Shown here: piece by piece, positions 1 through 6,468 of the stretch
Layout: every line of letters begins with the position of its first letter
How positions within the stretch are numbered: position 1 is the stretch's first letter
Source: an uncultured Planctomycetales bacterium
GTDB lineage: Bacteria > Planctomycetota > Planctomycetia > Isosphaerales > Isosphaeraceae
Reading direction: 5' to 3'
Assembly: GCA_937907525.1 (NCBI GenBank)
Contig: CALCIB010000121.1
Coordinates: 1-10,183, forward strand
DNA: 10,183 nucleotides
Translations under genes and position numbers: made by a program
The notes under the pieces: generated by a model
Database searches by the model: none
What the model was told of the DNA's origin: nothing
Seen by the model: only the letters and a program-made list of their open reading frames with translations

Positions 1-46
1 CCCCTCATCCGGCCCTTCGGGCCACCTTCCCCCGCGAGGGGGGAAG
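1..46 (+). repeat. Two-hairpin intergenic repeat, copy 1
   Basis: A short head CCCCTCATC is followed by hairpin A at 11-23 (arms GGCCC and GGGCC, loop TTC) and hairpin B at 26-46 (arms CTTCCCCC and GGGGGGAAG around GCGA, a GNRA-type loop). An inverted copy with the same order of parts lies at the right edge of the window (10133-10181). It lies about 120 bases beyond the 3' end of the glycosyltransferase gene. Having two copies 10 kb apart identifies it as an interspersed intergenic repeat rather than a one-off terminator. It may begin before base 1. Its function is unknown; it could act as a transcript end or RNA-stabilising element. Confidence 0.75.
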
Positions 47-166
47 GGCGTTATGACCGTCAACCCGGATCCGTGACGCTTCGCCTTCGCCATCACCGGC
101 GCCGCTCCGATCATAGCCCGGCGGCGGCCCGCGCTCCAACGGGACGGCCCGGCCGCGCCGGCTCGC

Positions 167-1231
167 TCAGGCGGCCGAGCCCACCGCCCGCGCCAGTCGG
201 GGGCGGACCGCGGCCCAGACTCGATCCGGGCCGATCTCGTCGCGGGGCTCCGGACGGTCGCGGGTCTTGTAGCTGGACGCGCCCCGCGGGTGGCTCGACA
301 CCGCGACGGCGCGCGGGCCGTAGGGGCCGGTCAAGTTCGGGTCGGTGCGGGTGTAGATCCCCACCACGGCCGCGCCCGCCGCCGCCGCCAGGTGGAGCGG
401 GCCGGTGTCGTTGGAGAGGTAGACGTCCGACAGCCTCGCCAGCGCCGCGAGTCGCAACAGCGACGTCGCGCCGCAAAGATCCAGGATCGGCGCCCGGCCC
501 AGCGCCCGCCGCAGCGCGTCGACCATCGGCCGGTCCTCGGCCGCGCCGACCGCGACGAGCCCCGCGCCGAACTCCTCGACGGCGCGATGGGCGACCTCGG
601 CGAAGCGGTCGATCGCCCACCGCTTGCTCGGCCAGCGGGCGCCGACGTTGAGGACCAGCCGCGGCGTCGGGACCGCCGCCAGCGCGCGGTCGGCCCAGGC
701 GAGGTCCTCCGGCCCGATCGGCAGGGAGAACTCCGGCGCCGACGGACTCCCGCCCAGGGCCTCGACCACGCGCGACACCCGATCGACGGCGTGGACCCGC
801 GCGCGGGGGGCGTCGACTCGATGGGTGTAGAACCAGCGCGCCCCCTCGCGGGCGTCGGCCAACCCCACCCGCAACGGCGCGCGGGTCGCCGCGGCCATCA
901 CGGCGGATCGCAAAAGCCCTTGCAGGTCGACGGTCAGGTCGAACCGCTCGCGCGCCAACGTCCGGCAGACGACGGCCAGCCCGCGCACGCCCCTCGGAGA
1001 GATCCCGGAGGGGCCCTTGTCGTAGGCGAAGACCCGGTCGAGGTCGTCGCGGCCCTCCAGGAGCGACCGCAGCGGGCCGGCGACGACCCAGCTCACATGG
1101 GCGTCGGGCCAGAGCCGGCGCAGTTCGGGGAGGATCGGGAGGGAGTGGACCACGTCGCCCAGGGAGCTGGGCTTGATGACGCAGATCTTCCCCGGCGGCC
1201 GTCGGCCGAGGATTTCCGACAGCGATGGCAT
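167..1231 (-). CDS. Glycosyltransferase family 9 (heptosyltransferase-like) protein
   Basis: This 354-residue protein has the two-domain GT-B architecture of the WaaC/WaaF/WaaQ heptosyltransferases, which transfer ADP-activated heptose to lipid A-core at the cytoplasmic face of the inner membrane. The N-terminal acceptor domain opens with KPSSLGDVVHSLP (20-32), where D26 is the conserved acidic residue of the family. It continues with VDLQGLLRS (101-109). The C-terminal donor domain has NVGARWPSKRW (195-205) and the GT9 signature SNDTGPLHLAAAAG (273-286), then a typical GIYTRTDP stretch. Length is normal for the family. The ATG at 1231 is chosen because GGGAG lies 4 bases beyond ATG-proximal CTCCC (see the inverted-repeat note at 1236-1246). 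No other LPS gene is adjacent, so the exact sugar and acceptor are unknown; planctomycete members need not use heptose. Confidence 0.9.
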   Translation of the reverse strand: MPSLSEILGRRPPGKICVIKPSSLGDVVHSLPILPELRRLWPDAHVSWVVAGPLRSLLEGRDDLDRVFAYDKGPSGISPRGVRGLAVVCRTLARERFDLTVDLQGLLRSAVMAAATRAPLRVGLADAREGARWFYTHRVDAPRARVHAVDRVSRVVEALGGSPSAPEFSLPIGPEDLAWADRALAAVPTPRLVLNVGARWPSKRWAIDRFAEVAHRAVEEFGAGLVAVGAAEDRPMVDALRRALGRAPILDLCGATSLLRLAALARLSDVYLSNDTGPLHLAAAAGAAVVGIYTRTDPNLTGPYGPRAVAVSSHPRGASSYKTRDRPEPRDEIGPDRVWAAVRPRLARAVGSAA

Positions 1232-1235
1232 GGCC

Positions 1236-1246
1236 GGGAGACTCCC
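1236..1246 (-). promoter_or_regulatory. RBS of the GT9 gene inside a small inverted repeat
   Basis: Reading toward the glycosyltransferase start, GGGAG is followed by one T and then CTCCC, ending 4 bases before the ATG. The purine-rich arm is the best Shine-Dalgarno candidate, and it is perfectly complementary to the arm beside the start codon. The same arrangement appears before rsmE and before the 40-residue ORF. With only one base between the arms they cannot fully pair within one RNA, so any hairpin would be weak. Confidence 0.4.
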
Positions 1247-1265
1247 TTTCCCGTAACGTAACGAT

Positions 1266-1283
1266 GGGCTCGGAGCCTAGCCC
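1266..1283. other. Nested inverted repeats in a divergent intergenic region
   Basis: The 97-base gap between the divergent GT9 and hydrolase genes holds GGCTC-G-GAGCC (1267-1277) nested within GGGCT...AGCCC (1266-1270 and 1279-1283). Beside it is a tandem GTAACGTAACG. The gap must contain promoters for both genes, and this dyad would be a natural operator, but I see no convincing -35/-10 pair. In GC-rich DNA a dyad of this size can arise by chance. Confidence 0.25.
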
Positions 1284-1328
1284 GATCCATCGTTCACGAC
1301 AACCCGGCTTTCGCGAGGATCGCCGCCG

Positions 1329-2312
1329 ATGTTCGTCTTCACGTTGCTGTTGGGATCGGCCGTCGCCTTGCCGGGAGTCGAGCAAATCGAGCGCGGGGAG
1401 GTCGTGGTCCGGCCCGGACCCGCCGAGGCCGCCGTCGCCGAGCCGTTCCGGATGGAGCCGGCGACGTTCGCCTACGAACTCTCCCCCTGGATGGAGACCG
1501 CGCGCTACAAGGTCTTCAAGCTGACGTTCCCCTCGCCGATCGTCACGCCCGACGTCGCCAACAACACCGTCCACGCCGAGTACTTCCAGCCCACGGGCTT
1601 CACCGGCGAGCGGCCGGCGACGGTCGTCCTGCACATCCTGGGCGCGGACTTCCCGCTTTCCCGATATTACGCCGCCCGCCTGGCCGACCAGGGGGTCGCG
1701 GCCCTCTTCGTCAAGCTTCCTTATTACGGCGAGCGGCGCGCGGTCGACGGGCCGGGGCCGGTCCCCGGGAAGTTCCTATCCGAAGACATCGAGCGAACGA
1801 CGCGGTCGATGCGACAAGGGGTTTGCGACGTCCGTCGCGGCCTGCGCTGGCTCGCCCAGCGGCCGGAGGTCGACCCCGATCGGCTGGGGGTCACCGGCAT
1901 CAGCCTGGGGGGGATCATCTCGGCGTTGGTGGTCTCGGTCGACCCCGAGGTCCGCTCCGGGGCGCTTTTGCTGGCCGGCGGCGACCTGGCGCGGATCCTC
2001 TGGGACATGCCCGAGGCCGCGCCCTTCCGCCGGACGTGGGAGGCCGACGGCAAGACCTTCGCCGATCTCAAGGCCCTGACCGACCCCGTGGACCCGCTCA
2101 CCCACGCCGCCGGGATGAAGGGGAAGCGGGTGCTGATGATCGACGGCAAGGTCGACGAGGTGGTCCCGCCGGAATCGGCCCGGGCGCTCTGGGAGGCGGG
2201 GGGCCGGCCGCCGATCGTCTGGTACGACTGCGGCCACTACTCGGCCGCCGGCTTCCTCCCGCCGGCGATCCGCCGCGCCGTCGACTTCCTCAAGGACGAC
2301 GCCCCGCGCTAG
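1329..2312 (+). CDS. Alpha/beta hydrolase, probably exported
   Basis: This 327-residue serine hydrolase resembles dienelactone-hydrolase and acetyl-esterase-like members of the alpha/beta fold. The nucleophile elbow GISLG (190-194) supplies S192. The acid is probably D276 in GKVDEVVPP, and the general base is H303 in DCGHYS, in the expected order and spacing. The oxyanion region probably falls around LHILGADF (101-108). The first 14 or so residues (MFVFTLLLGSAVAL) are hydrophobic and could be a short signal peptide, although they lack the usual positive charges. The ATG at 1329 follows GAGGAT at 1315-1320. The substrate cannot be told; an ester or acyl substrate outside the cytoplasm is an inference. 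The VOC gene follows on the same strand after about 100 bases and may or may not be co-transcribed. Confidence 0.85.
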   Translation: MFVFTLLLGSAVALPGVEQIERGEVVVRPGPAEAAVAEPFRMEPATFAYELSPWMETARYKVFKLTFPSPIVTPDVANNTVHAEYFQPTGFTGERPATVVLHILGADFPLSRYYAARLADQGVAALFVKLPYYGERRAVDGPGPVPGKFLSEDIERTTRSMRQGVCDVRRGLRWLAQRPEVDPDRLGVTGISLGGIISALVVSVDPEVRSGALLLAGGDLARILWDMPEAAPFRRTWEADGKTFADLKALTDPVDPLTHAAGMKGKRVLMIDGKVDEVVPPESARALWEAGGRPPIVWYDCGHYSAAGFLPPAIRRAVDFLKDDAPR

Positions 2313-2392
2313 CCGACCGGAGACGATCGCGGTTGCCGGCGGCCGGGCTTGACGTTATGTTGCCGCCGATCGCGGGCGGTCTGATCGGTCTC

Positions 2393-2404
2393 AGGTGGAA
2401 AGGG
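2393..2404 (+). promoter_or_regulatory. Shine-Dalgarno region of the VOC gene
   Basis: AGGTGGAAAGGG precedes the ATG at 2412 with AAGGG about 7 bases from it. This supports the chosen start and implies independent translation initiation after the 100-base gap. Confidence 0.6.
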
Positions 2405-2411
2405 TCTTGCC

Positions 2412-2825
2412 ATGGCGGCCTCCGTCACGAGCGTTTTTCTTTATGTGAAGGACGTTCGACGTTCCCTGGAGTTCTACAACGAGGTCGTCGGCGCGGAGGT
2501 GCTCCAGGTCCACCCCGAGCAGGAGGCCGGGCCGTTGACCCTGGCGATCCTGCGGATCGACGCCTTCGTCATCATGCTCAACGCCCAGGAGCCGCACGCC
2601 GAGGAGTTCGCCGACGCCCGGCTGGGGGTCGGCATCCACCTTCAGATCCAGGTGGACGACGTCGACGCCTTCCACCAGCGTTGTCTCGACGAGGGGGCGA
2701 TCCTCAGCGTCTCCGGCGAGCCGACCGACCAGGACTGGGGCTGGCGCGAGTTCGCGTTGCGCGACCCCGACGGCTTCGTCTGGTCGATCTATCAGGACAA
2801 CGCCGCGGGGCAGTGGACCGGCTGA
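2412..2825 (+). CDS. VOC (glyoxalase/bleomycin-resistance fold) family protein
   Basis: At 137 residues this is a standard single-chain VOC protein with two beta-alpha-beta-beta-beta modules. Module one runs from SVFLYVKDVRRSLEFYNEVVG (7-27), the classic VOC opening. Module two begins at GIHLQIQVDDVDAFHQRCLDEG (74-95) and ends with REFALRDPDGFVWSIYQ (112-128). H76 and the glutamate at 113 occupy positions that often bind a metal in this superfamily. VOC proteins include glyoxalase I, dioxygenases, antibiotic-binding or antibiotic-modifying proteins and epimerases. The sequence alone does not choose between them, and no neighbour gives a pathway. The 3' end overlaps convergent rsmE by 34 bases. 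Family assignment is firm; function is open. Confidence 0.88.
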   Translation: MAASVTSVFLYVKDVRRSLEFYNEVVGAEVLQVHPEQEAGPLTLAILRIDAFVIMLNAQEPHAEEFADARLGVGIHLQIQVDDVDAFHQRCLDEGAILSVSGEPTDQDWGWREFALRDPDGFVWSIYQDNAAGQWTG

Positions 2826-3523
2826 ACCCGCGCCAGGATCGCGGCGGCCCCCGCGACGGCCGCGGTCTCGATCCGCAACACCGCCGCGGCGATCCGGATC
2901 GGCAACCACCCCGCGGCCAGCGCCGCCTCGATCTCCCTCGCCGTCAGGCCCCCCTCGGGCCCCACGATCAGGCGGGCCGTCGCGCCCTCGGCGATGGTCG
3001 GCCAGCCGTGGGGCGGCTCGCCCGCGGGATCGGCGAGCAGGCGGACGCCGTCGCTCCGCGCCAGGTACGTCGAGAACTCCTCGGGCGCGGCCAACTCCAT
3101 GAGCCGGTTCCGCCGGCACTGCTTCGACGCCTCGACGACCGCGCGGCGGAGTCGGTCCAGCTTCGACCCCCTCGGGTCGACGACCGAGCGCTCCGTCGCC
3201 AGCGGCACGATTCGCGCGACCCCCAACTCGACGGCCTTCTCGACCAGCCAGTCGAACCGGTCCCCCTTGGGCGCGGCGACGGCGATCTCGACGCGGCAGT
3301 CGGCCTGGCGATCGGCGATCGGCTCGCCCTCGACCTCCAGCCGCGCCGAACTCCCGGCGACCTCGACGATCCGCGCCCAGGCGGCGAAGCCGCGGCCGTC
3401 GAAGATCTCCACCAGATCCCCCACGCCCTTGCGGCAGACCCTCGTCAGGTGCCGCCCCTCGTCGCCGTTGATCTGGTACGCGCCGTCCTCCGGCGCCGCG
3501 GGGCAGTAGAAGCGCTGTGACAT
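2792..3523 (-). CDS. rsmE: 16S rRNA (uracil(1498)-N(3))-methyltransferase RsmE
   Basis: This 243-residue protein is a SPOUT-class methyltransferase that uses SAM to methylate N3 of U1498 in helix 44 of 16S rRNA in the assembled 30S subunit. The N-terminal PUA-like RNA-binding domain starts MSQRFYCPA and has HLTRVCRKGVGD (25-36). The catalytic domain shows KGDRFDWLVEKAVELGV (86-102), EASKQCRRN (131-139), the SAM-binding knot loop IVGPEGGLT (186-194) and LRIETAAVAG (216-225). The loop before the last motif reads RIAAAVLR rather than the common LG-R-LR form, a small deviation. Length is normal. The ATG at 3523 has GGAGAT 10-13 bases upstream and a TATAAT about 30 bases upstream. It looks like a single-gene transcript and converges on the VOC gene with overlapping 3' ends. 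Confidence 0.95.
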   Translation of the reverse strand: MSQRFYCPAAPEDGAYQINGDEGRHLTRVCRKGVGDLVEIFDGRGFAAWARIVEVAGSSARLEVEGEPIADRQADCRVEIAVAAPKGDRFDWLVEKAVELGVARIVPLATERSVVDPRGSKLDRLRRAVVEASKQCRRNRLMELAAPEEFSTYLARSDGVRLLADPAGEPPHGWPTIAEGATARLIVGPEGGLTAREIEAALAAGWLPIRIAAAVLRIETAAVAGAAAILARVQPVHCPAALS

Positions 3524-3536
3524 GGAGGGGATCTCC
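3524..3536 (-). promoter_or_regulatory. rsmE RBS within a GGAG/CTCC inverted repeat
   Basis: Reading toward rsmE, GGAGATCCCCTCC is immediately followed by the ATG. GGAG is the Shine-Dalgarno sequence, at 9-base spacing, and the CTCC beside the start codon is its complement with a 5-base loop, so a short hairpin could mask the RBS. Nearly the same string precedes the ATG at 9116. Confidence 0.4.
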
Positions 3537-3553
3537 AGGGCGATTAAGCGAGC

Positions 3554-3559
3554 ATTATA
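3554..3559 (-). promoter_or_regulatory. Candidate -10 box for rsmE
   Basis: A perfect TATAAT reads on the minus strand, about 30 bases before the rsmE ATG, inside the most AT-rich stretch of the window (about 3541-3602). No -35 box is spaced correctly: TTGAGA at 3590-3595 is about 30 bases away, too far. A transcript would start near 3547 with a leader of about 24 bases. Confidence 0.5.
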
Positions 3560-3638
3560 CGATCTTCATTCTCGTCGGGAGAAGGGTCGTCTCAATTATC
3601 CTCCCGCCGGGCCGGTCTGGTCGCGCGCGTGCCGGGCG

Positions 3639-3647
3639 TGTTAGAAT
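3639..3647 (+). promoter_or_regulatory. Extended -10 promoter for the DUF6677-like unit
   Basis: TGTTAGAAT matches the extended -10 consensus TGnTATAAT with one mismatch in the hexamer. Transcription would begin near 3654, giving a leader of about 45 bases before the ATG at 3701. This argues against the upstream in-frame GTG at 3629, which would lie ahead of the transcript. No TTGACA-like -35 is visible, which is acceptable for extended -10 promoters. Confidence 0.5.
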
Positions 3648-3700
3648 CGACGCAAGTACATGAGGACCCGCACGCCGAACCCGGTCGAGCCCTTGCGAAC

Positions 3701-4249
3701 ATGACCGATCCGTCGATACCTCTGCGCGACCCGGCCAAGGCCGCGCTGCTCGCCTGGCTCGTCCCCGGGCTGGGGCATTTCTACCAGGGCCGCAGGGGGA
3801 AGGGCTGGCTGTACGCCGGCTGCATCCTGGGGCTGTACGCCGTCGGGTTCTATCTGGGATCCGGCAAGAACGTGTACTGGCGCTGGGTCAGCCCGTTCAA
3901 CACCGACAAGTTCATGCTGCATTACGTCGGCCAGTTCTTCGTCGGCCTTCCCGCCCTGCCGGCCTTGATCCAGGCGACGATCCAGCACTTCCACCCCGGC
4001 GCCGAGTTCCTCGGCGGCTTCATGGCCGAGCCCTCCGCCAGGGTCCTCAACGGCCTGCTCTTGCACGGCAAGCCTTACGAGATCGGCCTGATCTACACGA
4101 CCGTCGCCGGCCTCTTGAACGTCCTGGCGATCTACGACGCCTACGACGGCCCCGCCTACGGCCGCGGCGACGAATCCGAACCGACCGCCGACGAGGGCGA
4201 CGAGGCGACCACCGCCGACGCCGTCAAGGCCGGAGGCCCCCGGCGATGA
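3701..4249 (+). CDS. Multi-pass membrane protein, DUF6677-like
   Basis: This is a 182-residue integral membrane protein. The N-terminal segment AALLAWLVPGLGHFYQGRRGKGW (14-36) is a TM2-like motif (P-G-x-G-x-F/Y-x-G) found in small membrane proteins. Further hydrophobic segments lie at about 36-53, 75-92 and 127-147. A hydrophilic, acidic, Asp/Glu/Thr-rich tail follows (about 150-180). The pattern resembles proteins labelled DUF6677 in planctomycetes; that label is from memory and not checked. Function is unknown. The start at 3701 is preferred over the GTG at 3629 because the added 24 residues look non-coding and the likely promoter lies at 3639-3647, although no clear Shine-Dalgarno precedes it. 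The stop overlaps the next start by 4 bases, so the two are probably translationally coupled. Confidence 0.85.
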   Translation: MTDPSIPLRDPAKAALLAWLVPGLGHFYQGRRGKGWLYAGCILGLYAVGFYLGSGKNVYWRWVSPFNTDKFMLHYVGQFFVGLPALPALIQATIQHFHPGAEFLGGFMAEPSARVLNGLLLHGKPYEIGLIYTTVAGLLNVLAIYDAYDGPAYGRGDESEPTADEGDEATTADAVKAGGPRR

Positions 4250-4434
4250 ACGGCGCGCCCAACATCTACTGGTTCATCCTCCCCCTGGTCGTCGCGGTCA
4301 GCCTGGTCTACACCGCGTCCCGGTACGAATCGTGGCCGGTGATCTGGGCCCGCTCGGCCCGGCTCTGCCTCTGGATCCTCGCCGCCCTGATCGGCACCAC
4401 GGCGTTCCTGCTCCTGGTCAACACCCAGAGTTGA
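4246..4434 (+). CDS. Small two-helix membrane protein
   Basis: The 62-residue protein starts within the stop of the preceding gene (ATGA overlap), a strong sign of translational coupling and of a real gene. Two hydrophobic segments (about 7-23 and 39-58) flank a short loop containing YESWPVIWARSARL. It has almost no soluble part beyond these. I recognise no family. Its tight coupling suggests that it works with or stabilises the DUF6677-like protein in the membrane, possibly as a subunit. The start ATG has no separate RBS beyond the coding end of the upstream gene. Confidence 0.75.
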   Translation: MNGAPNIYWFILPLVVAVSLVYTASRYESWPVIWARSARLCLWILAALIGTTAFLLLVNTQS

Positions 4435-4461
4435 CCGCGGGCGCGTCAGGAGACCTAGCAA

Positions 4462-5577
4462 ATGCTCCAGCACAAGAGAACGGTTTCGGCGTTGGCGTTC
4501 GCGCTTCTGGCCGGGCTCGCCCTGGGCGGCCTCGGATCGGCCCGAGCCGCCGACCGCGCGACCGAGAACGTGATCCTGATCCACACCGACGGCCTCCGCT
4601 GGCAAGAGGTCTTCACCGGAGCGGATCGGGCGCTCTTGCCGAAGGACGACGGCCACCCCCTGGTCGAGAAGTTCTGGCGCGACGAGCCGCAAGCCCGCCG
4701 CGAGGCCCTGATGCCGTTCTTCTGGAAGGTGGTCGCCAAACAAGGCCAGCTCTACGGCAACCAGGACAAGGGGAGCGTCGCGAGGGTGACCAACGACCAG
4801 TGGTTCTCCTACCCCGGTCGCAACGAGTTCCTGACCGGATCGGCCGACCCGGAAATCCGGAGCAACGCCAAGATCCCGAACAAGAACGTGACCGTCCTGG
4901 AGTGGCTGCATCGCAAGCCGGCCTTCCAGGGCTCGGTCGCGGCCTACAGCGCCTGGGACGTCGTCCCCTTCATCATCAACCGCGATCGCTGCGGCTTCCC
5001 CGTCATGGGCGGCTGGGAGGCCGTGCCCGACGAGTCGCCCAGCCCGCGGATGGCGCTTTTGAACGACCTGATCCGCGACACCACCCCGACCAACGCCGCC
5101 GAGGTCTACGACGCCTTCATCTTCCAGGCCGCTCGCGATTACCTGGTCGCGAAGCGGCCGCGAGTGCTGTTCGTCGACTTCCTGGAAACGGACCACTGGG
5201 CGCACGCGGGCCGCTACGACCTGACCTTGGGCGCGGCCCGGAAGTTCGACGATTATGTGCGACGCCTCTGGGAAACGGCCCAGTCCATGGACCAGTACCG
5301 CGACAAGACGACGCTCGTCCTGATCACCGACCACGGCCGCGGGCTCGCGCCGGAGAACTGGAAGCACCACGGCGCCAAGATCGACGGCGCGCAAAACATC
5401 TGGATGGGCTTCCTCGGCCCGGACACTCCCGCGCTCGGCGAACGCGCCGATTGCCCGGAGGTCACGCAAAGCCAGATCGCCGCCACCCTGGCCGCCTTTC
5501 TCGGCGAGGACTACAACCACGACGTCCCCACCGCCGCCCCGCCGGTGGCCGAAGCCCTGCCGTCCGGTGGGGAATGA
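4462..5577 (+). CDS. Secreted alkaline-phosphatase-superfamily hydrolase (phosphodiesterase/sulfatase-like)
   Basis: This 371-residue protein begins with a Sec signal peptide: basic MLQHKR, a hydrophobic core at 8-25, and a likely cut after GSARA (near residue 29). The mature part has the metal-binding plan of the alkaline phosphatase/NPP/sulfatase fold. D43 lies in HTDG, S116 of WFSYPGRNEFLTG aligns with the NPP nucleophile position, D244 and H248 lie in ETDHWAHAG, D290 and H291 in ITDHGRG, and H302 or H303 in KHHGAK. It probably hydrolyses a phospho- or sulfo-ester in the periplasm using two metal ions. The substrate is not predictable. It follows the small membrane protein by 27 bases with AGGAG at 4448-4452, so it probably belongs to the same operon. 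The nucleophile segment departs from the usual T-F-P-N-H form, so a sulfatase or mutase-like activity is possible. Confidence 0.85.
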   Translation: MLQHKRTVSALAFALLAGLALGGLGSARAADRATENVILIHTDGLRWQEVFTGADRALLPKDDGHPLVEKFWRDEPQARREALMPFFWKVVAKQGQLYGNQDKGSVARVTNDQWFSYPGRNEFLTGSADPEIRSNAKIPNKNVTVLEWLHRKPAFQGSVAAYSAWDVVPFIINRDRCGFPVMGGWEAVPDESPSPRMALLNDLIRDTTPTNAAEVYDAFIFQAARDYLVAKRPRVLFVDFLETDHWAHAGRYDLTLGAARKFDDYVRRLWETAQSMDQYRDKTTLVLITDHGRGLAPENWKHHGAKIDGAQNIWMGFLGPDTPALGERADCPEVTQSQIAATLAAFLGEDYNHDVPTAAPPVAEALPSGGE

Positions 5578-5591
5578 TCGTGAAAATCGAA

Positions 5592-5609
5592 GGCGGGCGC
5601 TCGCCCGCC
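5592..5609. terminator. GC hairpin between convergent genes
   Basis: GGCGGGC, loop GCTC, then GCCCGCC forms a perfect 7-bp stem in the 39-base gap between two convergent stops. In the minus direction it is followed by TTCGATTTTC, a weak T-run that would suit termination of the methyltransferase transcript. In the plus direction there is no T-run. It may serve both sides. Confidence 0.5.
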
Positions 5610-5616
5610 CTCGCGC

Positions 5617-6468
5617 TCAACCCTCCGCGGGCTTGCGCGCCGCGAGGTTCAGGTTGCTGGCCAGGAGGTTCACGGGCCAGGCCCGCTCCAGCGCGGCGTT
5701 GAGCGCCCAGACGAGGCCGTGGAGCTTGCCGTAGGCCGCCTTCACGGGATCGGGAAAGCCGTTGAGCATCGTCGGCGCGAGCAGCCGGCGCTCCCAGGCC
5801 AGGACCTCGAAGCCGGCGGCGTTCAATAGTCGGGTGGCGGACGCGACGGTGTAGAGACGGTCGTGGGCCGAGTGGCCGAGCGCCCGCTGGACGGCCTCGG
5901 TGTAGCTGTAACGGTTGGGGAGGCAGGCCACCAGGAACGAGCCGCCGGGGCGGAGGACGCGGAAGACCTCGCGGAGCGACGCCTCCTCGTCGGCGACGTG
6001 TTCCCAGACGCCGTTGCTGGTCACGACGTCGAAGAAGGCGTCGGGGTAGTCCAATCGGACGTGGTCGTGAAGGCGGGTGAACTTCAGCCCGCCGTACTCG
6101 TGGAACGGCCGGTAGTCGTCGCCCTCCACGAAGTCACAGCCGTGAAGGTCGAGCGACGGGCCGAACCGCCGGCGGTAGACGCACGAGTCGACGCCGTGGC
6201 GGCATCCCCACTCCAGGACGCGGTCGCCCGGCCTGATCCCCGCGGCCAGCCAGTCGATCATCGCCAGACGACGACGGAGCGTCAGCGGCGATGAGAAATG
6301 GGCGTCGAGGTAGCGCCGTTCGGCCTCGGGGATTCCGCCGTCGATCGCGCGCTGGCGGGACCATAGCTCGCGGATCAAGGCGGCCTCGGCGCGGTGGTCG
6401 GCGGCGACGGGCCCGCCGGGGCGATTCGCCCGCATTCCCCGGCGCCGGCTCGATCCGATCATGCTCAT
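5617..6468 (-). CDS. Class I SAM-dependent methyltransferase
   Basis: This 283-residue protein has a Rossmann-type methyltransferase core. Motif I is DRVLEWGCRHG (82-92), where the usual D-x-G-C-G-x-G reads E-W-G-C-R-H-G. The acidic CDFVEGDDYR follows (111-120). The motif IV region is FFDVVTSNGVWEHV (145-158), and VLRPGGSFLVACLPN (171-185) is the beta5 segment typical of Methyltransf_11 enzymes. The C-terminal region (from about 205) is family-specific. The substrate is unknown; ubiquinone-type, sugar and natural-product enzymes share this core. I chose the ATG at 6468 over an upstream in-frame start at 6561 because GGAAGGGA lies 10-15 bases before it and the extra N-terminus is Arg/Pro-rich junk. 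It lies 106 bases downstream of the Nudix gene on the same strand. Confidence 0.85.
   Translation of the reverse strand: MSMIGSSRRRGMRANRPGGPVAADHRAEAALIRELWSRQRAIDGGIPEAERRYLDAHFSSPLTLRRRLAMIDWLAAGIRPGDRVLEWGCRHGVDSCVYRRRFGPSLDLHGCDFVEGDDYRPFHEYGGLKFTRLHDHVRLDYPDAFFDVVTSNGVWEHVADEEASLREVFRVLRPGGSFLVACLPNRYSYTEAVQRALGHSAHDRLYTVASATRLLNAAGFEVLAWERRLLAPTMLNGFPDPVKAAYGKLHGLVWALNAALERAWPVNLLASNLNLAARKPAEG

Noticed and set aside
111..1634. 507-residue minus-strand ORF across the GT9 gene and the hydrolase start
   Set aside because: It is Arg/Pro/Gly-rich low-complexity translation in the wrong frame of GC-rich genes, without domain motifs; the GT9 frame has clear family motifs.
2349..2377. TTGACG as a -35 box for the VOC gene
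   Set aside because: No -10-like hexamer lies 16-18 bases downstream; TATGTT next to it is too close and too weak.
2366..2388. CCGATC...GATCGG inverted repeat before the VOC gene
   Set aside because: Six-base arms with an 11-base spacer are expected by chance in this composition, and nothing else supports a site.
4156..5520. 454-residue minus-strand ORF antisense to the AP-superfamily gene
   Set aside because: It is the frame shadow of a gene with signal peptide and metal motifs; no motif or RBS supports the antisense reading.
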